From positions 1 through 43,316 of the forward strand of contig CACGMX010000003.1 in NCBI GenBank assembly GCA_902574405.1: DNA of 43,316 nt. Reading direction: 5' to 3'. The notes beneath the pieces are model-generated. The model had not been told where the DNA came from. It searched no databases and saw nothing but the letters and a program-made list of their open reading frames with translations. The stretch's first letter is position 1. Each line of letters begins with the position of its first letter. A program made the position numbers and the translations under genes. Of the stretch, positions 1-10,217 are shown piece after piece. The DNA is from an uncultured Prochlorococcus sp. Lineage in GTDB: Bacteria > Cyanobacteriota > Cyanobacteriia > PCC-6307 > Cyanobiaceae.

Positions 1-2900
1 AATTCAAGATTAATTATGTTTGAACATCTTTTGCATAATTTTGTATTTTGAATTCCATTAAAAGTTTCTTCTTGATAATGCCAACATCTATCACATTTCT
101 GACCATGAGCTTTAACTATTTGAATTTTGCCAAGTGCATTGTCATCAATAATCAGAGAATTCTCCACCAATTCCGATACCATTTTGAAATTTGACACTAT
201 AAGCCAATCACTATATAAATCTACATCTTGATTGCCAAATTCCTTTAGCCAAGTCAGTGAATCTTTTACAAATTTGTTTGCAGGTAAATAATTAACTTCA
301 GTTTCTAAAGCTGCTCCAATTATTTGTTTGTTCCTACATCCTTCTATAGCCTTGTTGATTTCAACTCTCAAATTTCTTAAATTTGCAATGTGCTCATTAA
401 GACTTTGATTTTTCCATGACTGCGAAAATATTGGCCATCCTCTTTGAAATACCGATTTTTCTTTTGTTGAATATGGAATATTTTGCCAAATATCTTCTGC
501 CATATGACAAAGCACTGGAGAAATAAGTACGGCTAAATTTTCAACAACTTTTGACATAACAAATTGGCATGATCTTCTCCTAAATTGTGATTGAGAACTT
601 ACATATAACCTATCCTTTGCAATATCCAAATAAAAATTTGATAGATCTACAACGCAAAAACCTTGTAAGATTTGGAAAAATTTCGAAAATTCATAATTTT
701 CATAAGCATTTGATATTTGATCTGTAACCTCAACTAGTCTACCTAACATCCATTGATCCAATAAAGGTAACTGATCAATTTCAAAATTATCAATTTTGGG
801 ATCATAATCATGAATATTACCTAGAAGGTATCTTGCAGTATTACGAACTTTTCTGTAAACGTCTGAAAGTTGCTTGAGTATATTTGAACCAATTGGAACA
901 TCTACTGAATAATCTACAGAGCTTGCCCACAGCCTTAAAACATCAGCGCCATATGCAGGTTCAGTTTTTTTATTATTACCTCCATTAATAATTATATTTG
1001 GATCAACAATATTGCCTAAAGATTTGCTCATTTTTCTTCCGTTTTCATCAAGTGCAAAACCGTGAGTTAAAACTTTCTTATATGGAGGTTTATTATTAAC
1101 TGCAACAGATGTTAGCAAAGAAGACTGGAACCATCCTCGATGTTGATCTGAGCCCTCTAAATAAAGATCAGCTGGATACTTTAATTCACTTCTTAGTTCA
1201 CATACTGCGGCCCAGCTAGATCCTGAATCAAACCAAACATCCATTGTATCTGTCCCTTTTTTCCATAGATCCGATTCTTTTGCATAATTTTCTGGTAGTA
1301 GATTCTTAACGTCCCAATCCCACCATATATCTGCTCCATGTTCACTAAAAAGTTCTTGAATATGATTAATTATCTCCTTGTTAAGGAGAATATCATTACC
1401 ATTTTTTTTATAAAAAACTGGAATAGGGACTCCCCATGATCTTTGTCTAGAAATACACCAATCTCCTCTACCAACAACCATAGAATAAATTCTTTTCTTT
1501 CCAGTCTCTGGCATCCATTCAACATCTTCGATTGCCTTTAATGCAGATGATCTAAAGCCATTTACAGATGCAAACCATTGTTCTGTTGCTCTAAAAATAG
1601 TTGGTTTTTTGGTTCTCCAATCATACGGATATCTATGCTTATAATTTTCTTGTAATAGAAGCAAATTATTTCCTTTTAAATGTTCAATAATTAAATCATT
1701 TGCATCTTTCAGGACATTTGATCCTTTGAATTGACCAGAATATTCATTTAAGTTACCTTTTTCATCAACGACACATGTTATTGGTAAATCATATTTTTTA
1801 CCTACATTAAAATCATCTATCCCATGTCCAGGCGCAGTATGAACAATTCCAGTCCCTGATTCTGTAGTAATATAATCACCTCCAATTACAATTCTGCAAT
1901 TTTTATTCTTAGAGGGATGTTGATATTCAATATTTTCCAATTTGGAGCCTTTAACCTCTAAAAGCACCTTGAAATCTTTATTAAATTTCTTACTTATTTC
2001 AGAATATAAACCCTCAGCAAAAAGGTAAATTTTCTTCTCTTCATCGATAGCAAAAACGTACTTTATTTTTGGATTTACTGCAACTGCTTCATTTGCAGGT
2101 ATAGTCCAAGGAGTAGTGGTCCAAATAGTTATGAAAGAATTATTTTGAAAAAAATCTTTTTTGATATTAAGGTTTTCCTGGATGAAATTTAATAGAATTT
2201 CCTCAGGTATTTTGGTGATTTTTAATGAGACATAAATACTTTTTGAATAATGTTCATCAGGGTATTCTAATTCTGCTTCTGCAAGTGCAGTCCTTGAACT
2301 TGGACTCCAATGCACAGGTTTAAGACCTCGATATATGTAGCCATTTAAAAACATTTTCCCAAATACTCCAATCTGAGCAGATTCATAACTTTTCTTAAGA
2401 GTTAAGTAAGGGTTATTCCAATCTCCCCATATGCCCCACCTTTTGAATCCCTCCTTCTGATTATTAATTTGGATATGGGCATAATCTGTTGCTTTTTTTC
2501 TTAAGTTTAGAGTGTCAAGATTCTTTCTTTCATGAGATTTTAAATTCTGAAGAACTTTTAATTCAATAGGTAATCCATGACAGTCCCAACCAGGCACGAA
2601 ATGAACCCTAAAGCCTCTTAAGGTTTTGTACTTATTTATTATGTCTTTTAAAACTTTATTAAGGGCATGACCCATATGAAGAGCTCCATTTGCATAGGGA
2701 GGGCCATCATGTAATGTAAATATTTCTCCTGAATTGCTTGAACCTAATTGAAAATCAATATCATTGTTAGCCCAAAAATTCTGAATCTCAGGTTCTCTTA
2801 CAACTGAGTTAGCGCGCATTGAGAAGTCAGTTTTTAATAAATTTAAAGTTTCCTTATAAGAAAAGTCTGATTTTTGTTCTTTGCTATTTTGAGATTTCAT
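1..2900 (-). CDS. ileS: Isoleucyl-tRNA synthetase, 3' end beyond window edge
   Basis: Minus-strand frame open from ATG at 2900 to the edge; HIGH-like motif ([15 protein letters not shown]), [14 protein letters not shown]-terminal Cys cluster CDRCW...CKRC. Absent from the ORF track because it has no stop inside the window. Confidence 0.97.
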   Translation of the reverse strand, partial: MKSQNSKEQKSDFSYKETLNLLKTDFSMRANSVVREPEIQNFWANNDIDFQLGSSNSGEIFTLHDGPPYANGALHMGHALNKVLKDIINKYKTLRGFRVHFVPGWDCHGLPIELKVLQNLKSHERKNLDTLNLRKKATDYAHIQINNQKEGFKRWGIWGDWNNPYLTLKKSYESAQIGVFGKMFLNGYIYRGLKPVHWSPSSRTALAEAELEYPDEHYSKSIYVSLKITKIPEEILLNFIQENLNIKKDFFQNNSFITIWTTTPWTIPANEAVAVNPKIKYVFAIDEEKKIYLFAEGLYSEISKKFNKDFKVLLEVKGSKLENIEYQHPSKNKNCRIVIGGDYITTESGTGIVHTAPGHGIDDFNVGKKYDLPITCVVDEKGNLNEYSGQFKGSNVLKDANDLIIEHLKGNNLLLLQENYKHRYPYDWRTKKPTIFRATEQWFASVNGFRSSALKAIEDVEWMPETGKKRIYSMVVGRGDWCISRQRSWGVPIPVFYKKNGNDILLNKEIINHIQELFSEHGADIWWDWDVKNLLPENYAKESDLWKKGTDTMDVWFDSGSSWAAVCELRSELKYPADLYLEGSDQHRGWFQSSLLTSVAVNNKPPYKKVLTHGFALDENGRKMSKSLGNIVDPNIIINGGNNKKTEPAYGADVLRLWASSVDYSVDVPIGSNILKQLSDVYRKVRNTARYLLGNIHDYDPKIDNFEIDQLPLLDQWMLGRLVEVTDQISNAYENYEFSKFFQILQGFCVVDLSNFYLDIAKDRLYVSSQSQFRRRSCQFVMSKVVENLAVLISPVLCHMAEDIWQNIPYSTKEKSVFQRGWPIFSQSWKNQSLNEHIANLRNLRVEINKAIEGCRNKQIIGAALETEVNYLPANKFVKDSLTWLKEFGNQDVDLYSDWLIVSNFKMVSELVENSLIIDDNALGKIQIVKAHGQKCDRCWHYQEETFNGIQNTKLCKRCSNIINLE

Positions 2901-3021
2901 ACGAAGATATAAGAAATATTGGTGATCAAAAGAATTACCTAAATTAATTTAATTCATTATATTCTTTCTTAATTGACCTGAAGTTTTTTTGGGATGTTTC
3001 AAATAACCAATTTATTAGATT

Positions 3022-3471
3022 TCAGACTTTTATATTATCATTTTTATCATTTCTTACCCATTTTTTTTTGGTTGTATTTTTATTATTGCTACCAAAATTA
3101 AAAAAATTTGAAGGTTTCGTGAAATCACCAAATAGCAGTTTTATAGAATCTAATATTTTCAAAAAGTTATTTTTAAACTCCAAAAAGGTAATTAATTTTT
3201 TCTTTTCGTTATCTGTCAATTGGTACCATCTAGATAAAAAAAGCTCTACTAGATAAAAAATAACTAGTACTGTTAAAAAAAGGAAAATTACAAAAAATGA
3301 TTCGTCTAGTGTTTTATTTCTAATTATTAATATGAAACCTATTAACAAATTTAAAAAAGCTTTTATTAAGTCTTTTGGTTTACCGAGCTCAAGATAAATT
3401 ATAGGTGCAATTAGAAAAATGGTCCCAACTAAAATATAAAAAGTTCCCAAATAAAATATCAAACTATTCAT
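3022..3471 (-). CDS. Conserved hypothetical membrane protein
   Basis: 149-aa ORF with several hydrophobic N-terminal helices and a basic tail. Confidence 0.7.
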   Translation of the reverse strand: MNSLIFYLGTFYILVGTIFLIAPIIYLELGKPKDLIKAFLNLLIGFILIIRNKTLDESFFVIFLFLTVLVIFYLVELFLSRWYQLTDNEKKKLITFLEFKNNFLKILDSIKLLFGDFTKPSNFFNFGSNNKNTTKKKWVRNDKNDNIKV

Positions 3472-3542
3472 TAAATTAACTACTTAATTAAATTATAAGA
3501 GTTGATATGGATAAACAAACTATCTATCAGAATTTCCTTAAG

Positions 3543-3624
3543 TGCGGTCGGGGAGACTTGAACTCCCACACCCGAAGATACGAGTACCTAAAACTCGCGC
3601 GTCTACCAATTCCGCCACGACCGC
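3543..3624 (-). tRNA. trnL: tRNA-Leu, anticodon UAG
   Basis: Minus strand GCGGTCGTGGCGGAATTGGTAGACGCGC...TTTTAGG...GGGAGTTCAAGTCTCCCCGACCGCA; 7-bp acceptor stem, long variable arm, T-loop GTTCAAGTC, anticodon loop TTTTAGG. Confidence 0.95.
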
Positions 3625-3780
3625 TCAAATAAAATAATAATTGAAGGAGGTTTATTTTAAAAATTTATTTTCTTAAGATGGTTAATTTGACACATTAAAA
3701 TAAATTAAAAATCTCGTGAAAAAAATTTTTTGTGTTTGTGTATGCAATCAACTGAAAATATTAGTTATATTATTTAAAGA

Positions 3781-4800
3781 ATAAAAGAAACGATTTCAAA
3801 CTTAACTATAAAAAATACTAATTCTTCCAAAACATTTAATTGGCAAAAAGAGATTAAAAATTACGTAGATCCGCCAAGTTTTTGGAATCCAACATTAGGT
3901 TTATTTTTTGGTGGTTATTTTCTCGCTTTTCTTAGCATATGGCAATGGTATAGAGGTGTTTGGCCTTTACCTTTACTTGTAGCCACTGCTTTTTTGGCTT
4001 TACATATTGAAGGAACTGTAATTCATGATGCCTGTCATAAAGCTGCTCATCCAATTCCTTGGATAAATCAAGCAATGGGCCATGGTTCAGCTATTCTATT
4101 AGGGTTTAGCTTCCCAGTTTTTACGAGAGTTCATTTACAACACCATATTCATGTTAATCACCCCAAAAATGATCCAGATCATATTGTCAGTACTTTTGGC
4201 CCAATTTGGCTAATTGCCCCAAGATTTTTTTATCATGAGGTGTTTTTCTTTCAAAGAAAACTCTGGCGAAGATATGAATTACTACAATGGGGAATAGAAA
4301 GATCCATATTCATAACAATTATCTTGGCAGGTTTGAAATTTGACTTTATGAATTTAATTTATAACTTGTGGTTCGGCCCAGCATTAATGGTAGGGGTCAC
4401 TTTAGGAATATTTTTTGATTATTTACCCCATAGACCATTTCGATCAAGAAATAAATGGATCAATTCTCGAGTTTATCCAAGCAAATTTATGAATTTATTA
4501 ATAATGGGACAAAATTACCATCTCATTCATCATCTTTGGCCTTCGATTCCTTGGTTTGAATACAAAATAGCTTATGAAAAAACTAAACCTTTATTGGATA
4601 AAAAGGGCTCCCCTCAAAGGGTTGGAATATTTGAAAGTAAAGAAGATATTTTTAACTTTATTTATGATTTATTAATAGGTGTAAGGAGTCATAGCAAAAA
4701 GAGGGGGAAAATAAGAAAAATTATAAATTTATACCCAAGCTTTAAAATAAAAAAATTCTTATTAAAGATAGTCAACAAAACATTTATTGGAGGCAACTAA
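3781..4800 (+). CDS. crtR: Beta-carotene hydroxylase (fatty-acid-hydroxylase/desaturase-type); start codon unresolved
   Basis: His motifs HDACH, HLQHHIH, HLIHH. Homology-like sequence extends upstream of the track start (3994) to just after an in-frame TAA at 3775; ATA at 3781 is the first codon in a plausible start position. Confidence 0.88.
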   Translation: MKETISNLTIKNTNSSKTFNWQKEIKNYVDPPSFWNPTLGLFFGGYFLAFLSIWQWYRGVWPLPLLVATAFLALHIEGTVIHDACHKAAHPIPWINQAMGHGSAILLGFSFPVFTRVHLQHHIHVNHPKNDPDHIVSTFGPIWLIAPRFFYHEVFFFQRKLWRRYELLQWGIERSIFITIILAGLKFDFMNLIYNLWFGPALMVGVTLGIFFDYLPHRPFRSRNKWINSRVYPSKFMNLLIMGQNYHLIHHLWPSIPWFEYKIAYEKTKPLLDKKGSPQRVGIFESKEDIFNFIYDLLIGVRSHSKKRGKIRKIINLYPSFKIKKFLLKIVNKTFIGGN

Positions 4801-4805
4801 TTTAC

Positions 4806-5099
4806 TCATTCATTAATAATTTTTGGTACTTTAAAATATTTATCTTCTCTCGATGGACCCAACTCTAAAAGTTCTTCATTGCAATCAGAATTTTTCTTTT
4901 CGTCTTTTCTAAATACATTTACAACCTCTATAGCTCTCGTTGTGCAGGGGACTTCATCTGTATCAATTTTTTCAAGTTGTTTTATATAATCCAATATCTT
5001 TTCTAATTGTTCAGCATGATTATTAATTTCATTCTCGTTAAGTTCTAATCTTGCTAAATGAGCAACTTTTTTAACTTCTTCTTTAGTTATTTTTGTCAT
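4806..5099 (-). CDS. gatC: Glu-tRNA(Gln)/Asp-tRNA(Asn) amidotransferase subunit C
   Basis: MTKITKEEVKKVAHLARLELNENE...ILDYIKQLEKIDTDEVPCT is typical GatC. Confidence 0.95.
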   Translation of the reverse strand: MTKITKEEVKKVAHLARLELNENEINNHAEQLEKILDYIKQLEKIDTDEVPCTTRAIEVVNVFRKDEKKNSDCNEELLELGPSREDKYFKVPKIINE

Positions 5100-5270
5100 A
5101 CTTTTAATATCTTACTTATTAAATAATAGTTTATTAAGAATAACTTATTTACATATCCTTTGAATTTCAAATAAATTAAAAAAATAATCATATCTTTTTG
5201 AAAATCAATATCAATTAATAGCCTTAATTATTTTTCTCAGCTAAATATGTTATTAGAGAGATATTGAAAA

Positions 5271-5855
5271 ATAGAAGAAGAATTATTTCCAAAAAATTTT
5301 TTTTATCGGCACTCTAAACTTGTTGCTCCTGATTTAATAGGCTGTCATCTCATAAAAAAAAATAATGATATAGATCAAGTTAAAGGAGTTATTGTTGAAA
5401 CTGAAGCTTATTCACAGGAAGAAGAGGCCTGTCATGGCTACCGCAAAATGACTGAATCAAACAAATCATTATTTGGCAAACCCGGCACATTTTATATTTA
5501 CAAATCTTATGGCATTCATCATTGTTTAAACATAGTTACTGATAAAGAAAATTTTGCGAGTGGTGTTTTGATAAGATCAGTTTTTATTTCTAATAAGAAT
5601 GAAAGATTAGCTTCTGGACCTGGCCTAGTAACTAAAAGATTCAGTATAGACATTTCATTTAACTCACTTGAAGTTCTTAATAACAAATCTTTATGGATTT
5701 CTCCTCGAGACTCCACTTTAGAAGAAAAAGATCTTGTTCAAACTACAAGAATTGGCATATCAAAGGCAAAAAATATAAAATGGCGTTGGTATCTAAAAAA
5801 TAGTAGGAGTGTAAGTAAAAGATTAAAAGGTGACAGGACACCTAAATTTCAATAA
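5271..5855 (+). CDS. 3-methyladenine DNA glycosylase (AAG/MPG family); start codon unresolved
   Basis: Open frame reads IEEELFPKNFFYRHSKLVAPDLIGCHLI...VETEAYSQEEEACHGYRKMTESNKSLFGKPGTFYIYKSYGIHHCLNIV. No ATG/GTG/TTG/CTG between in-frame TGA (5265) and ATG 5448, which lies inside the conserved domain. Confidence 0.88.
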   Translation: MEEELFPKNFFYRHSKLVAPDLIGCHLIKKNNDIDQVKGVIVETEAYSQEEEACHGYRKMTESNKSLFGKPGTFYIYKSYGIHHCLNIVTDKENFASGVLIRSVFISNKNERLASGPGLVTKRFSIDISFNSLEVLNNKSLWISPRDSTLEEKDLVQTTRIGISKAKNIKWRWYLKNSRSVSKRLKGDRTPKFQ

Positions 5856-5876
5856 TCATTTATTTTTTTAAGCGTA

Positions 5877-6893
5877 ATGCAAATTTGGCCTCATAAACAT
5901 ATACACACACTAGCTAATTTTTCAATTAAAGATTATGAGTCAGTTTTTGAATTAGCTAATAGATTTGATGCATTAAAGAATGCAGGAACAAAAAAGATTC
6001 CGGCCTTACAAGGGACTTTGGTAACTTCTTTATTTTTTGAAGCTAGTACAAGAACAAAAAATAGTTTTGAGCTTGCAGCAAAAAGACTGTCTGCTGATGT
6101 CCAAACTTTTGCTCCATCCTCCAGCTCTTTAACAAAAGGCGAAACAATCATTGATACAGCTATAACTTATTCTGCTATGGGAGCGGAAATATTAATTATA
6201 AGACATTCATCAAGTTACATAACCTTTGAGATCGCAAAAAAACTTGATGCAATAAATTCTAAGACTTCGGTTCTTAATGCGGGAGATGGATTACATAGTC
6301 ACCCCAGCCAAGGATTGCTTGACATTTATACATTGATAAAATTCTTTTCCCAAAAAACACTGAATCCAGAGGTTTTAAATTCCAAAAAAATTTTAATAAT
6401 TGGAGACGTTAATCATTCAAGGGTTGCAAGGTCAAATCTTTGGGCTTTGAGTGCATTCGGCGCCGATATAATATTATGTGGTCCTAAGACATTAATATCT
6501 GATGAATTTATCAATTTTTTAAAAACCTCTGCGCCAAATCAAACAGAAGATCCTGTTAAATCCAGAGGTTCCATAACGATTTCTAGATCATTGGAAGAAT
6601 CAATAAAAATTGCAGATGCGATTATTGTTTTAAGACTCCAGAAAGAGAGAATGATGGAGAATTTACTAAGTAGCATTGATTCATATAGTTTGGATTATGG
6701 CTTAACACCTGAGAAATTATCTTTAAATAAAAAAGAGATTCCAATTCTACATCCTGGTCCCATTAACAGAGATATTGAAATAAGTAGCAAAGTGGTAGAT
6801 CGATATCCTAATTGCTTAATTAATAATCAAGTTGCAAATGGTATCCCTATAAGAATGGCTATGCTTTATCTATTACAAAAACACAACAAATAA
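5877..6893 (+). CDS. pyrB: Aspartate carbamoyltransferase catalytic subunit
   Basis: [39 protein letters not shown] motifs. Confidence 0.96.
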   Translation: MQIWPHKHIHTLANFSIKDYESVFELANRFDALKNAGTKKIPALQGTLVTSLFFEASTRTKNSFELAAKRLSADVQTFAPSSSSLTKGETIIDTAITYSAMGAEILIIRHSSSYITFEIAKKLDAINSKTSVLNAGDGLHSHPSQGLLDIYTLIKFFSQKTLNPEVLNSKKILIIGDVNHSRVARSNLWALSAFGADIILCGPKTLISDEFINFLKTSAPNQTEDPVKSRGSITISRSLEESIKIADAIIVLRLQKERMMENLLSSIDSYSLDYGLTPEKLSLNKKEIPILHPGPINRDIEISSKVVDRYPNCLINNQVANGIPIRMAMLYLLQKHNK

Positions 6894-6895
6894 AT

Positions 6896-7237
6896 TTATA
6901 GCAACTTAAGACTTTCAGTAAAGAAACCATAAAATAATCCCAATCTTAAAGAATCTAATAAAAGTACTAAAAATTTCTTTTTCCTCTCAAATCTAAAATT
7001 TCTTCTTAGAACTATTAAAAACTCAATAAAAACTACTGATAAAAAAGCGGCTACAGGATCCATTAGTTCCACAACGGCACTTACCATTCCAAGAGAACTT
7101 CCAAAAAAGTAGCCGATTAAAAGTGTAATTAATAATATTGAATATCTTCGCCATGGATTATTAGCCCAAATAGTTAATGTCTGAATATTTTCCACAATTT
7201 TTAGCTGAAATTTTGTCTTTTGAGGTTTAACAACCAT
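6896..7237 (-). CDS. ycf20: Ycf20-like / DUF565 membrane protein
   Basis: NPWRRYSILLITLLIGYFFGSSLG...DPVAAFLSVVFIE resembles Ycf20. Confidence 0.75.
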   Translation of the reverse strand: MVVKPQKTKFQLKIVENIQTLTIWANNPWRRYSILLITLLIGYFFGSSLGMVSAVVELMDPVAAFLSVVFIEFLIVLRRNFRFERKKKFLVLLLDSLRLGLFYGFFTESLKLL

Positions 7238-7248
7238 TTTGCATTAAA

Positions 7249-7449
7249 CTAAGCTGCTTCAGAATTTGATTGAATTTTAGTATTTCCTTCTATTAATTCA
7301 AGTAATGCTTCGAACTGTGCCATTAATCCTCTTAATTCGCCTGGTTCAGGGAAAAGGTCATCTTCTTTAATTCCTAAATGCATTTCTCTGAGCTCTTGCC
7401 TTAAATAGCGTATGTGACTAATGACTTGCTCTCTTTTGGTTTGCGACAT
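7249..7449 (-). CDS. Conserved hypothetical protein (small, helical)
   Basis: 66-aa ORF MSQTKREQVISHIRYLRQELREMHLGIKEDD, plausible coding composition. Confidence 0.75.
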   Translation of the reverse strand: MSQTKREQVISHIRYLRQELREMHLGIKEDDLFPEPGELRGLMAQFEALLELIEGNTKIQSNSEAA

Positions 7450-7668
7450 GAAATAAATTATTACAAGGATATTTTAAGAAATAATATTTTTGAAAAGGAG
7501 AGTTTGCATATTTATGACTGAGAATGAAGATAAATGACCTAACAACAATTTGAAAAGATTATGAAAATTGAAAATTATCATATCCATGAAAATATGTACT
7601 TAAACCTTTTATCAATTTTAAATAATTACCTGAGGCTTTATTATTAGAGTATATTGACGTTACTCAAT

Positions 7669-7890
7669 ATGAAATTCATTTCTGAAAATAAAATAAGTGA
7701 GGAACTCGTAGATTCTTTTGATGAAGAAATGACCCTTGAGCTCGCTAAAAGGCTAGAGGAAGATAATTATAATACTCCATTTGATGGTTTAAACGACTGG
7801 CACTTACTCAGGGCTCTTGCAATCAATAGACCTGAATTAACAACTAATTATACCCATCTCCTCGATCAGGAACCTTTCGATGAAAACTAA
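7669..7890 (+). CDS. DUF2555-like small conserved protein
   Basis: ATG at 7669 preferred over TTG at 7654; overlaps start of the next gene by 11 nt. Confidence 0.75.
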   Translation: MKFISENKISEELVDSFDEEMTLELAKRLEEDNYNTPFDGLNDWHLLRALAINRPELTTNYTHLLDQEPFDEN

Positions 7891-9136
7891 AACTAAGGAC
7901 TCCAAAATAAAGGTTCTTTTATTAATAACTGGGAGTATTGCAGCTGTAAGAATTCCATTATTAGTTAGCCAATTAGCGAAAGAAAACTATGAAATAAGAT
8001 GCGTTTTATCAAAAAATGCAGAAAAATTAATAAAGCCTCTTTCTCTTTCGATTTTAAGTAGAAACCCGTGCATTTTAGAAAATGATCAATGGTCTGATAG
8101 TCAATCAACGCCTCTTCACATAGAACTAGGTAATTGGGCTGATATTTTAATCATTGCCCCTTTAACAGCGACAACATTAGCAAAATGGGTAACTGGAAAT
8201 GCTGAGGGATTGATCCCGAGCATCTTAATAGCAAATATAAAGCCAATTATTGTTGCACCAGCAATGAATACACAAATGTGGCTAAATAAAGCTGTCCAAA
8301 AAAATTATGAGAATATACAGAATTACGAAAATGTTTTGTCTTTGCAACCAAGTGAAGGTCTCTTAGCATGTGATGCTATTGGCATCGGTAAGTTACCTCC
8401 AAATGATCTAATCCAATTAGCTCTTGAATTTATAGCTTCACATAAACAAAATGAATATCGCAAAGATTTACTTAATAAAGAAATATTAATAACTGGAGGA
8501 TGTACCTCAGAGAAAATTGACGCGGCAAGACACATTTCTAACAAAAGTTCAGGAGCTATGGGCCTACTTCTTTCTCAAGTAGCGAGGTTCAGAGGAGCAC
8601 AAGTAAAATATGTTCATGGGCCTCTGAAAATCGATAAGAATCTTACTGATGGAATAAAAAGATATGAAATTGAAACTAGTGTTGATTTAATTAGGGCACT
8701 TAATAATGAAATATCAAATTGCGATTATTTTTTCATGAATGCAGCAGTATCTGATTTCAAGATAACCTCTGATATTTCAGCTAAAATTCCAAAAAATCAA
8801 ATTAATGCTCATTTGCATCAAAACTTTGAGCTAGTCCCAGATATTTTAAAAACAATTAGTAAATCAAAAAAAGATAATCAAGTTTTTGTAGGCTTTTGTG
8901 CTTTTACAGGATCTATCGAAGAAGCACGAATGACAATTAAAGAAAAGATTATCCAAAAAGGTTGTGATTATTTATTTGCAAATCCAATTGATCTTGAAGG
9001 ACAAGGATTTGGCTTTTTGGCACAAAATGAAGGTTGGCTATTCGATACTAACAATATGGAACACTACATTAACAAAACATCAAAAATTGATTTAGCAAAT
9101 AAATTAATAACCCAAATTATTTCATTAAAAAAATAA
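7880..9136 (+). CDS. coaBC: Phosphopantothenoylcysteine decarboxylase / phosphopantothenate-cysteine ligase
   Basis: LLLITGSIAAVRIPLLV, VAPAMNTQMW, ITGGCTSEKIDAARHISNKSSGAMG motifs. Confidence 0.95.
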   Translation: MKTKTKDSKIKVLLLITGSIAAVRIPLLVSQLAKENYEIRCVLSKNAEKLIKPLSLSILSRNPCILENDQWSDSQSTPLHIELGNWADILIIAPLTATTLAKWVTGNAEGLIPSILIANIKPIIVAPAMNTQMWLNKAVQKNYENIQNYENVLSLQPSEGLLACDAIGIGKLPPNDLIQLALEFIASHKQNEYRKDLLNKEILITGGCTSEKIDAARHISNKSSGAMGLLLSQVARFRGAQVKYVHGPLKIDKNLTDGIKRYEIETSVDLIRALNNEISNCDYFFMNAAVSDFKITSDISAKIPKNQINAHLHQNFELVPDILKTISKSKKDNQVFVGFCAFTGSIEEARMTIKEKIIQKGCDYLFANPIDLEGQGFGFLAQNEGWLFDTNNMEHYINKTSKIDLANKLITQIISLKK

Positions 9137-9354
9137 AAAAAATTTTTTTAATTTGTATTTTTTTGTAATCTTAATCATTAAAAATAATGTGATAGCTTAA
9201 AATAATTCCAGTTTTTTAAAATCTAAAAAGCTACGGGTTGTTTCGAGGATTTAATAGACCTATCTTTTATGGTCCTTTCCCTTGTAATATCCGTACTGAA
9301 CTTATTAGATGACCTTTAATCTATCGTCACAGAACTTTACTGCAACTTTAATTA

Positions 9355-10147
9355 TGAGAATTCGTTCTTTCTTAGCTTTTGTTATTTCAATTTGTATAAC
9401 TTTTGCTTTCGTACCTGTTAAAACATTTGCTTTTTCTGAAAGAGGAAATGCACAATTCACAGATGTTGTTAACACTGGAAAAGCTAATGATTGCCCTACA
9501 TTAGACTCATCTCTTATCGGATCAATATCTCTAGGGAATGGAGATAGTCTTAAAGGAATATGCATGCATCCAACAGAAGTCTATGTAAAAGTGCCAGGGA
9601 CAAAACGAAAAGCTGCAGAATTTGTTTCTACAAAAATTATTAGTCCTAGAAATAACACCACAGTGACAGAAGTTTATGGAGATATAGATTCAGGAACTTT
9701 CAACGAAAAGGTGGTATTGATTTTCAACTTATAACTGTATTAACTCCTGGTGGTTTAGAGGTGCCATTTGCATTCTCAGCAAAAGATCTTACAGCTGATT
9801 TACCTTCATCAATTGAGCCAGGCACTGAGATTAGTGGTTCAACATTTACACCTAACTACAGAACTGGTGACTTTCTAGATCCTAAGGCAAGAGCTAAAAA
9901 TACTGGTGTTGAATATGCTCAAGGTTTAGTTGCATTAGGAGGCGATGACGAAGAACTCGCTAAAGAAAATATTAAAGTTGATGTAAACGGTACTGGTGTT
10001 ATTACTCTTTCAATCAACAATGTAGATTCTGACACAGACGAATTTGCTGGTACTTTTGAAGCAATCCAACCTTCAGATACAGATATGGGTTCAAAGGATC
10101 CACTTGATGTAAAAATAATTGGGGAGCTTTACGGAAGAAAGGCATAA
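9355..10147 (+). CDS. psbO: Photosystem II manganese-stabilizing protein PsbO, interrupted by a -1 frameshift in an A-run at 9706-9709
   Basis: N-terminal part in one frame (MRIRSFLAF...GDIDSGTFNEK), rest in another (GGIDFQLITVLTPGGLEVPFAFSAKDL...ELYGRKA); adding one A restores a single ORF. Confidence 0.93.
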
Positions 10148-10161
10148 ATCATATTTGAGAG

Positions 10162-10191
10162 AAAAAGGGGGTTAAACCCCTTTTTTTTTTT
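10162..10191 (+). terminator. Rho-independent terminator downstream of psbO
   Basis: AAAAAGGGGGTTAAACCCCCTTTTTTTTTTT; GGGG(G)/(C)CCCC stem followed by T-tract. Confidence 0.9.
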
Positions 10192-10217
10192 CAAAATTTT
10201 TCTTTATCAATTTAAAA

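Noticed and set aside
3068-3256. 62-aa plus-strand ORF opposite the 3022-3471 gene
   Set aside because: Poly-Leu/Lys/Phe low-complexity shadow ORF.
3543-3624. Integration site or genomic island at tRNA-Leu
   Set aside because: Flanking genes are ordinary housekeeping genes; no integrase, direct repeat or phage-like genes seen.
9124-9152. ATTAAAAAAA/TTTTTTTAAT hairpin at the coaBC 3' end
   Set aside because: Pure A/T stem in an AT-rich genome; too weak to call a terminator.
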